A stretch of 64,000 bases of DNA from Phyllosticta citriasiana. Taxonomy: Eukaryota; Ascomycota; Dothideomycetes; Botryosphaeriales; Phyllostictaceae. Location: NCBI GenBank assembly GCA_038021145.1, contig JBBPHT010000002.1, positions 372,001 to 436,000 of the forward strand, given 5' to 3'. The stretch's first letter is position 1; each line of letters opens with the position of its first letter. Both the position numbers and the translations under genes were made by a program. The notes beneath the pieces were generated by a model. The model saw only the letters and a program-made list of their open reading frames with translations. It ran no database searches and was not told where the DNA came from. Of this stretch, positions 55,580 to 64,000 are shown in pieces.

Positions 55580-56752
55580 GGGCAGCGGAGGATAAGGCGT
55601 CCCGGTGGGGTGGCCCTATTTAGCCAGCCAGCCTGGTTGCTACGTGGTGATAGAAAGAGAGAAGGATTGATTTTGGTTGTTCACGGTTTCCTTTTGGTTT
55701 GTCAAAGACAAGATTAGACGCTGAGATATCGGAGGAGTCGTTATATACAGAAGGGGAGGATGGATTCAAGGGGAAGTGTAGACACGGAGACAGACGATGG
55801 TGTTGGTGGGTGTCAAAAATCCAGTCAATAGACCAACCAAATGCGGCAGCAAGAAATGAAGAAAGTAAATGCAAATGCAAATGATGAAAGAAACAAAGCG
55901 TGCAACTCACAGCCTTCTGTCTAGTTCTTTGTGTCTTTCACCTGTCCTCTTAGAGTCCTTACCCCTCCTCCTCCTCCTCCTCCTCCTCCTCTTCTTCTTC
56001 TTCTTCCTCTTCCTCCTCCCATCTGCTGCTGCTTCTTCTCGCCAAAGGAGCAAGTCCACCAGATGTGAGAAGACGACGTGAGAGTCAGACGGGCAGGAAG
56101 ACAAGGTAAGTAAGGTACCTCACCCACCGGCGGGTGAAGAGTAATGATAATGATAATGATAATGATAATGATGCAATAGTGTTGTTGTAAAGGGGGGGAA
56201 AAAGGGAAACCTCGACAACTCATTCATCTGTGTGAGACTAGACCAAAGGAAAATTTCGAGATCCACTTCACGTACGCACTTCGTGTCGATTTGATTTGAA
56301 GATGCGTCGGTTGACTGACTACCTGGCTGGCTGTATTTGTGCCCATTTACAAGGGGATAATAGTGTATATACATACATACACACGTCGTGTCGTGTGTTG
56401 TGTGCTCATTGTACCTATCTATCATACAGAGCGGGGCGGGCGAGCGAGCAAACATGCATTGAAGCAAGCGTCGTCGTGTCCAGGATCATCATGAATCTTC
56501 AGATCAGATAGATGATCAAATTGCCTCTTTCCCTTCTTTCCTTTCCCTCCCCTTGTCCATTCATCCGTTCATGCTCCGTCCTTCATCCAATCAAATCATT
56601 CGTCATTCATCAAAGAGGTAGTAGGCCCATCCAAAAACAGAGAGATACAACGAGATGGGAAAACACGGAGAGAGAGATACAGAGCAGTCAGATATCAGAC
56701 CAAAGACCCGTCCAGCTCACGCACACACGCACCCACACACCCACGTACCTCT
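55580..56752. other. 3' flanks with several simple repeats
   Basis: Convergent 3' region between SERCA and the eisosome gene. It contains CCT/CTT triplet runs (about 55969-56020), an AATGAT hexanucleotide repeat (about 56142-56171) and a TATG/ACAC-type stretch near 56370-56380. No gene seen. Confidence 0.55.
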
Positions 56753-59700
56753 TCAAAACCTTTCCGTAAAGCGCGTCTCGCGCACCGGACTACCGCCCAA
56801 AACGCGGCTTCGTCTCTTCTCAGCCGCCGCCGCACTCGACAGGGAGGCGACGCTCTCGGCACCACCGCTAGCATTGCTGGTGCCGCGCTCTCTACTCCTG
56901 CTACCGCCGGCCACGGCGACTGCGCTGCTGCCAGCCAAGCTGTCGGCCTCGCCGCTGCGCGTCGCGATGCTGCCGACGTCGCCGTCGGCGTCGAAGCGGT
57001 CGCGCGCCTCTTCGAAGAGATCGATGTCGTCGCCGCTCACGCTGCTGCTGACGCCATTGCTGGCACTGGTGCGGCGACGCGGCAGACGGCCGCGTGTTGC
57101 TGCTGCTGTGCCTGTGTGGCCCACTGCTGCTCCTGTTGCGTCACCGCCGGCGTTGGACAGGCTGCTCACGCTGACGTCTGCTGCGGGCCCCCCAAAGTGG
57201 TGCGTGTGGCGGTGGTGAGCAGGCGGACGGGCACCCACGCCCGCGTTGGACGACGGACGCGCCCGGCCGAGCACGGCGGAGAAGAGACCAGGTGCTCGCG
57301 CGCCGCTGCTCGACGTGCGCTTGAGGCTGCTGTCTCTGTGGTTGCCCCCCGGGTTCGGCGTGAAACTTGGGGGAGAAGCCGACGAGACGTAAGATCCTGA
57401 GTAGGAAAGACGGTTTGCCGATGCGCTTCGGCCGCTCACGAGAGCAGCGCCGCCAATGAACGAGGCAGGGCGCTGACGGTTGGCGCTGGCGAGCTTGGGT
57501 CGCGCAAACGAGTTCGAAGCTGTCGATCCTTGAGACGTAGTGGGGCGGTCTTGGGCGATGCCCGAAGCGCTGTCTGCCCATGGACGTGAAATTTTTAGAT
57601 GAGTGAGGAGAGACTTGAAGCGATGGGACTTGGTGGGTTCGGGTGCTGGTTTGGGCTCTGTGACTTGGTCGGGCGCAAACTTGGGCGTTGGAGGAACGGG
57701 CGATGTAGGAGCAAAAGGCGGGAGAGGTGATTTTTGGGGCGCTGACGAGGGCGCTGTTGCATTCGTGGCTGCTGTAGTTGTTGTTGGACGAGCGTCGGTG
57801 TCTTGGTTTGCTATTTCTGGGAGGGGTATGGTGTTGCCTGGCAGCTCGTCTTCACCTTCGGAAGAGCTGACATCCGCAATCGCATCGACTTGAGAGTGGT
57901 AGCTAGGCACGGTCACTGGCGCGGGACGCGTGGTGCGGCCGCGCTCAGTACCGGAGCCGGATGTGGTAGGACGAGATTCGGCAGCAGGTTTTGATGCTTC
58001 AAGATCAGTGTGTTCAGCCCCCTGTGGATTCCTGGGAATGTCCTTGGTCTTGTGATTGGCGCCTTTCTTAATGCGCCTTTCCTCCTTCCTAAGCGCCTTG
58101 TCGGCTTCTTTCTTGGTCTTGGCCAATACTTTCTCCTCTGCTTTGCGAGACTTCTCTGTTACCCTTTCTTCGTCTGCAGCATGTTAGGAAAATAGGTTCA
58201 TTTAAGAAAAAAAATACTTTACTCACTTCGTATCCTCCTCTCCTCAACCCTTCTCTCCGCCTCACGTTCCTTCTCCAACTTCTGCGTCCTCTTCTTCTCC
58301 GCCTCGTCCAATCGTTTTTCTTCATCCCTGGCTCTCTGCGCCTCTGCTGCCTCCCCGATCTCCAAAAGCGTCGGGTGAACTCGCTCCGCAGCAATTTGAT
58401 TAATGTCCTTTTGGTCGATGAACTTGCCTCCGCCAATGTTCACTTTGCCATGGTTTTCCATACGCTGCTCGCCTTCTTGTGTTGCCTTTGCTCTTGCCTT
58501 TGCCTCCCATTCCTCCATCATGGATGCGCTCACCTTACCCGTCTCCTGGAAGACCTTTTCATCGATGCTGTGCATTTGTGCGTGGACCTTCCGCTCGGCA
58601 GCTGCAATGAGATTCTCACGGTCTTTTTGCCGCTTCTTTGCGTCCACATCTGCCAGCTGCTTGTTGAACACTGACATTTGATTTCTGACCCTCTGTGCTT
58701 GCACCTCGTCATCCGAGTCTTTAATGTTACCTTCGCTCGCCGCACGGCGACGCCGCCGTATGGACAGGCGCTTCCGGGGCGGTGGGTTGCCGTAGCCATA
58801 ATAGTTGCGAAAATCGGCGGGCTTCTCCGAATCAATCTTGGACAGCCGTTCAGATGCCAGCTTTTGAGCTTGTTCCTGCAGGTTGAGGTACTGCAAGGCT
58901 TCGGTCCTAATGTCTGGGCTAGAGTTGGGGCTGCTTATCATGGAGCGTGGCCTGTTGGAGCTAACCCGTGCAGCAGTCTCGCCGGGGCTCGACAGGCCGG
59001 CCGCTTCGCCTGCAGCATTCTTTTGACTGTCGTACATTTTGTTTGCCATGGAAATTGCCGAAGCGCGAAGGGCATCCTGGCGGCGCTTTTCGTCAACTTC
59101 GAGAGAGACTGGTGGCGATGACGAGTACATTTCTCTGGGCATATTGTTGCCAATGTGCGCAATGCGCGACGACTGCAGCGCATCCGATTCGGGGCGGCCT
59201 TTTGCATCTTTGTCCTTCTTCTTTGTCGATGGCGCATGCGCAAGTGCGGCAGCGCTTAGTGAGTTTTGTGCAGAGTTGGCAGCATCCGAGTAAGATGGGT
59301 GAGATGAGACCGGCGCTTCAGACCTTTTTCTATTTTCGGCAGCAAATGCACCTGTTGCTGCAGTGAGGGCGTTCAACTTGCCGGCTTCGGGAAAGCCATA
59401 GTTGACTTGGGCGCTCAATCCTTTGCTCCGCATGGCGATGCCCGCGGCCGAATTTCCGTCGGCGCTGGGCTCTTGTGGACGAGTCTCTGGCTTCGCGCCG
59501 TCTCTGTGTGCTAGCAGAGCGGCCTTGGAGCCGGCGGCGCTCAATTCTGGTTTCCATGTAGGAGCCATCTTTTGGTCGTGGGCGAGCAGGGCAGCTTTGA
59601 GGGCGTTGTCGGCGGTGCCGTCTGGCTTCCACCATTCAATCTTTGTTTTGTTGCCGGCAGCGAGCAAGGCGGCGGTGCCTGCGGAATTGGCGGCGTCGAT

Positions 59701-60001
59701 GCCTACAATGGGAAAGCTTGGTAGGTCTTCTGGGCGGGCATGCTTGAGCGAGGCTGCGGCACCTGCGAAGGAGGGTCAGATCTGGGGTAGAGGGGGATTC
59801 TACAAGTGCGCGCGTACTTGCGGAGGAAATGTCCTGATTGGCGTCGCGGTCGTTTGTCAAGCGTTCGGGGCTGGTGACGTAGAGGGCGGCCGTCGAGGCT
59901 TGCTCTTGCAACTTTTTGTCCTTGTCGTCGTGGGCTGCCGGGTCCGGACAAGGCACTTCAGCTGGACCAAGGCCACGGCCGGCGTGGTCTGTTTGGGCCA
60001 T
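56753..60001 (-). CDS. EIS1: Eisosome protein 1 (Eis1) family
   Basis: A peripheral plasma-membrane protein of the eisosome, a scaffold that shapes furrow-like MCC domains. Exons are 59818-60001, 58227-59762 and 56753-58173, giving 1,046 residues. The spliced N-terminus has STAALYVTSPERLTND then SAAASLKHARPEDLPSFP, and KIEWWKPDGTADNALKAALL, which recurs in variant form (AALLAH) as is typical of Eis1. The long helical centre carries LNLQEQAQKLASERLSKI and REAERRVEERR-like coiled coil, which extends across the last splice into ERVTEKSRKAEEKVLAKTKK. The C-terminal 350 residues are Ser/Pro-rich and disordered. No membrane segment. All splices preserve frame. Confidence 0.92.
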
Positions 60002-60724
60002 GATGTCGAGAAGCGTAAGCTGGGGTAGGAATGGAAGACTGGGTGGAAGGGGTCTGGGCCGGCATAGAGAGCGAGCGAGCGAGCGAGCGGGACGGCGGAC
60101 TGTGTCAGATGGCGAGGGGACAGGTAGTTAGATATGTAGCAAGGGTAGAGGACAGCTGGAGAAGTCGAGGATGAGAGGCTTGGGCTAGGACTAGGTAGTA
60201 GTAGATGGTGCCCGTCCGGGAGTGTACCTAGGTAGCTGTCAAGGACACAAGGGTGTTGACATCATGGCTGACTGACGCAGGACAAGCAGGAAAGGAAAGG
60301 TACAGCAAGAGCTGGTGGGTAGGTACATTGTGGCATGGCGCCTTGCAGGTGCAACCACCGCCCAGCCGTCAGTCACACGGATGATACAGGCACAGTCGCA
60401 TCTTCTCTCTCGACCACTTCTTCATTTCGAGTTTCTCGATCGAGCTGGCTGGCTCACTCCATAGAGACCAGACCCAAGGCCAGGGCGCGACACGACGACG
60501 ACGCTAGTGGGACCTGATCGCTGCAGGGAAAACCTATCCATCCACTCTCCCCGACTCCCAACCAACTCCATCTTATCGTCTTCCGCTCTTGGATTCAGCT
60601 CCCCCTAGTCTCCCGCCGTAGGCCTGCCCTCTGCCACGCTCTAGATCGCCGCCTGGCAATTTTTAGCCCCGTACCTGGCTAACAAGAGAGCAAAAGAGCT
60701 TGGGAACTATTGACACAAGTCATC
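60002..60724. other. Promoter region between EIS1 and phosphatase
   Basis: 723 bp between divergent genes. It carries a GAGC tetranucleotide run (60068-60088) and TAGGTA-rich sequence. No gene. Confidence 0.5.
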
Positions 60725-61646
60725 ATGACTACAACAAACAACGCCCCCGTCTTTGAGAAGCTGCTCAACTTTCGCGATGTCACGTCCCTCCTCTCCAAAC
60801 CGTGCAAGCTTAAATCTGGCATGATCTTCAGGAGCGCCAGACCTGGTGCGTCCCATACATCGAGCACGAGAGCACGCAAACAACTCTAACGCGCGGGAAA
60901 AAAAAAAAAAATTAGACGAAACCACGCCCGCAGACCAACAGCTCCTAACATCCCACTACGGCATCCGCAGCGTCATCGACCTGCGCTCGCCAACCGAGCA
61001 CGCCCAACAGCTCAGCAAACTCTCGCCCGACGGCTCGCGCCCGCTGGCCGCGCTGCCCACGGTGCGCGGCGCCTCGTACCACCACGTCAACCTCAACGGC
61101 AACGGCTTCACGCGCGCCCTGACGGCCTCGCTCTCGTGGCCCGCCTACCTGTACCTGCTCTCGCTGTACACGCTGGGCTACCGCGCCGACACGGTGCGCT
61201 TCATGGCCGACCGCGTCATGAACCCGCTCGGCGTCCCTGGCCTCATGCTGTTGACTCTGCGCGCCAGCGCCGCCGCTGTGGGCTCCGCCTTCACCGACGT
61301 TTTGCAGCGCCCGGATGCTTATCCTGTCTTGCTCCATTGCACCCAGGGCAAGGACCGCACTGGCCTGATGGTCATGTTGGTCTTGTTCTTGCTGGGCGAG
61401 GACCCTGCTGGTGTAAAACGCGACTACGAGGCCAGTGCCGACGGTCTGGCCTCTGAACGCGAGCAGCGTGTGCGTGAGATTCGTGAGATTGGTTTGATGG
61501 AGGAGTGGGCTGACGTGTGGGTCGGGCTTGTTGAGGAGGTCGACGCTTGGTTGAAGAGCGAGTGGGGCGGCGTTGAGGGCTACCTGGACTATGCCGGTGT
61601 GAGTAGGGAGGTGCAGGAGAGGGTGAAGAGGATTCTGCTGGCATGA
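60725..61646 (+). CDS. Tyrosine/lipid phosphatase of the PTP-like Y_phosphatase3 family
   Basis: A cysteine-dependent phosphatase. Exons are 60725-60845 and 60916-61646, giving 283 residues. The N-terminus has LLNFRDV and GMIFRSARPDETTP, the fold entry typical of the family. The strand IRSVIDLRSPTEH follows. The signature loop HCTQGKDRTG contains nucleophile Cys182 and the Lys-Asp after Gly, as in phosphoinositide-active or LipA-like members. It ends with EWADVWVGLVEEVDAWL helices. The intron is short and ends in an A-run then TTAG. Candidate substrates are phosphotyrosine or phosphoinositides; the choice is not decided by sequence. Confidence 0.92.
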
Positions 61647-62256
61647 TTTATACGATGATCTAGGGCGCGAGGGAACTGCATCTATTGGAGCTGCACGGTA
61701 CGGCTGTATTCAGATACGAGATACCACTCGCTTTGAGACGATTGATGAATTGCACCTCGTTTGAAATCTATTTTCATCTTGTCCCTTGAAGCCATAACGC
61801 GCCGGCTTTTCTGACCAGGACGTCCAAATCAACTCTTTTCCAAGTTTCACGCGGAAGGATGAATTTTCTTCGCAATCAAACCACCACTCGTGCCACCATC
61901 GTGGTGTGCACGCTTTCTCTCTCTCTCTCTCTCTCCCGCCTCCTTCTATCCGTGCGTCTCTCCTTTCACTCGATAACCTTTCTTCTCCTATATGGCCATC
62001 CTGCCTTGGTTTGAGTTTCACCCATCAATCGGTGAGGGGAAGAAAAATCCCGTCAACCGCGTCTTGGCATAACGCACTGCGAGGACCACGATTTGCGGTT
62101 TGTTCCAGGCAGAGTGACCGCAAGCTGTCCGGCCCTGTTGGTAATCGAACAGGCTCCGCGGAAGAAACAGTGCGCTGTGCAAGTTGCTTTCGATGTGAAA
62201 GAGACCTCTTCGGGGCCAAGTATCAAAACCGACCGACTGCGTGGATCAGTCTCATC
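61647..62256. other. Intergenic between converging phosphatase and CDK
   Basis: 610 bp with a CT repeat at about 61915-61935. Short frames only. Confidence 0.5.
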
Positions 62257-63554
62257 TCATTTCAAGGCACCACCAAAATCCAACTTGCGAGCAACCTTGT
62301 CGGGCCTGCTTGATTCTTCACCCAGAAGCTCTCCGCCCCTTCTCTTGAGATCTTCGCCCACCTTCTGCTCGCCTTCCATCTTGTTCTTCTTCGGGTTGGG
62401 CAGCTGGTCTTTCGGCGTTGGTCTTGGGTCCGCAGTCCACCACGCATGCTCGAGGACCTGTTTCGCCGTGAGGCGCTTGTGCGGATTCAACGCCAGCATC
62501 GAGCGCAGCAGTGAGATCCCTAGGGGACCGATCAAGCCGAAGCTAGTGTCCCAGTAGTCGCGGGGAAGCCCGCGTTTGATTTCTCCTTCTGAAGGCTTCA
62601 TGTATCCTTCCAGCTTCGAGACGCCCGGCCAATTGTCCTCGGTGGGCGTGCCAAAGGTATCGCAGATGAGTTGGAGCTGACCCAAGTCTGTGTCGCCGGG
62701 CAGCCAGAAACGGCGGAGGACGAGCTCGGCGAAGACGACCCCCACAGACCAGACATCGACAGCTCCAGAGTAGTGGCGGGCACGGTAGAGCAGCTCTGGG
62801 GGCCGGTACCATCGTGTGATGACGTTGAAAGTCATTTCTGTATATGGGTCTGCAAAGGTTCGGGCAAGACCAAAATCGGCAATCTTGACCGACCCATCGG
62901 CTGCGATGAGCAAGTTGTTGAGCTTGATATCGCGGTGCAGAACGTAATTCGCGTGACACCACCAGATTCCCCTGCAAACCATGCCCATCCACGCCTTGAT
63001 GTCTGCTGCGCCGTACGTGACGCTATCATGTGCGCGCATGAGGTCTTCGAGATCGCCGAGCGGTAAGAGTTCGAGGACAATGTTCAGGTTTTGCGATTTG
63101 GAGCTGTAGACGGCGTGGAGCTTGATGATGTTTGGGTGGGACAATTCTTGCAGGTGCTTGATTTCACGGATGGCGTCCATGGCTATGCCATCCTTGAACT
63201 CGGCATTGATCTTGATCTTCTTGATGGCGACAAAGGTGCCGGGTTCGTCCACCACTTCGCCCTTGAATACGATGGCGTAGGTACCTTCACCGAGCTTCGT
63301 GGCTGTCCAATTGAGCGTCAGTCAGCTGGACAAGCAGGCGCATAGGCAGGGAGCGCACTTTTTCTATATCTGTTCTTGACCTCCTGATTCAGTGCCTCGG
63401 ACAGATCCTGAGGCGCATCTGCCGTCGAAGCATTGGCAGTTCGGGGAGAAGCTGCTTTCTTCGCATTGTGAAGGACAGTGAGCGCTTTAGCTTTGGCGGT
63501 TGTGATGTCACTGTTGGCCGAGGCCTGGTACGAGAGCAATGGAGTGCCGACCAT
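62257..63554 (-). CDS. KIN28: CDK7/Kin28-type cyclin-dependent kinase
   Basis: The TFIIH-associated kinase that phosphorylates the RNA polymerase II CTD and may act as CDK-activating kinase. Exons are 63359-63554 and 62257-63302, giving 413 residues. The first exon is a 65-residue extension not found in yeast Kin28. The splice restores KLGEGTYAIVFKG (Gly loop) and VAIKKIK (Lys93). The PSTAIRE-equivalent is IAMDAIREIKHLQEL. The catalytic loop reads HRDIKLNNLL (Asp190), with Leu where Pro is normal. DFG is at 208 and the T-loop MTFNVITRWYRPPELL carries Thr223. Three substitutions in normally fixed residues (Pro to Leu, also SVGVVFAEL) are mild oddities. The C-terminal tail is Lys-rich. Confidence 0.88.
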
Positions 63555-63824
63555 GGCGATGCTGGGGAAACAAAGGTGACTTCCGAGGTGGAGACCGCTG
63601 GATGTATCGACTGTCGTGGCTTTCGTAGGGTCGCCGGTGGTGAGCAGTGCTCGTCACCCCTCCGCAATGGAGCCACACTTGGGGCACTGAGGACTCAGCA
63701 TTTACTTCCTGTCTCTTGGAAGAGTCGACTTTCTGTCAGGATCCAGAGAGATATGTAACCAAGGCGACGGCGTACGAGGCGCAGGGAAAGCGGGCGCGTT
63801 GTGTAGTGGAAGGCAGGAGGCTTG
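63555..63824. promoter_or_regulatory. Shared promoter between CDK7-like gene and rightmost gene
   Basis: 270 bp between divergent starts. No TATA or CCAAT motif is obvious. Confidence 0.35.
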
Positions 63825-64000
63825 ATGTTTCGGCGAGACGTTCGCCGACGAAAAGTTGCCGCGGCGCGCACCTCCACCGACATCACCAACACCGCTCCGC
63901 CGGCCACCTCTCCCAATTTCGCGCCAAGGGCACCATTGCAGTTGGGTAGGACGCCAGGTAGTAATTTTCGCACCTATTTGCTGAAATGAATGCTAACTTG
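63825..64000 (+). CDS. 5' end of an unidentified gene running off the window
   Basis: The frame from 63825 encodes an N-terminus rich in Arg, then Pro/Ala/Thr (MFRRDVRRRKVAAA, TSPNFAPRAPLQLGR). It reads like a start followed by a disordered segment. A GT at about 63956 could be a donor, since the frame stops soon after. Position and composition favour a real first exon, but it is too short to identify. Confidence 0.35.

Noticed and set aside
1..64000. tRNA genes, CRISPR arrays, or rRNA
   Set aside because: No A-box/B-box pairs with acceptor-stem symmetry were found by eye, no regularly spaced repeats, and no rRNA-like conserved stretches; CRISPR is not expected in this type of genome.

Overview
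The window looks like a nuclear contig from a filamentous ascomycete (Pezizomycotina, most likely Sordariomycetes). The genes are moderately GC-rich and dense. They carry many short GT-AG introns of about 48-80 bp, often with CTAAC-type branch points. Fungus-specific families are present: an NRPS-like adenylation-thiolation-reductase enzyme, an eisosome protein, a Zn2Cys6 regulator, Pad1/Fdc1 decarboxylases, a hybrid histidine kinase and YAT permeases. I cannot name the species from sequence alone.

Region 1 (1-14 kb) is metabolic. It holds a YAT-type amino-acid permease cut by the window edge, an NRPS-like carboxylate reductase, a Zn2Cys6 regulator broken by in-frame stops, a divergently transcribed Pad1 (flavin prenyltransferase) and Fdc1 (prenylated-FMN decarboxylase) pair, and a D-2-hydroxyacid dehydrogenase. 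My inference is that this is a neighbourhood for weak or aromatic carboxylic acids (reduction, decarboxylation) whose local regulator has decayed.

Region 2 (14.6-29.7 kb) is housekeeping: a TMEM234-like membrane protein, UTP15 (U3 snoRNP), mitochondrial ribosomal protein uL22m, a PRP24/SART3-like U6 snRNP factor with a long low-complexity N-terminus, mitochondrial release factor 1, a YwrD-type gamma-glutamyltransferase and a HAPSTR1/TAPR1-like protein.

Region 3 (29.7-46.3 kb) is gene-poor and accessory. It holds two different imperfect tandem repeats, an orphan protein with uncertain ends, a small spliced orphan of 98 residues, a protein that may have a permuted papain-like fold, an extended SDR whose catalytic tyrosine is replaced by phenylalanine, a second permease, LSM5 with five introns, and long stretches without recognisable genes.

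Region 4 (48.6-64 kb) is signalling and housekeeping: a GAF-containing hybrid histidine kinase, a SERCA-type calcium ATPase, an Eis1-family eisosome protein, a Siw14/LipA-like protein phosphatase with the HCxxGKDRTG loop, a CDK7/Kin28-type kinase and the start of another gene at the right edge.

Exon boundaries were placed by eye using splice consensus, reading frame and family resemblance. For every complete spliced gene listed, the summed exon length is a multiple of three. No database search was possible.
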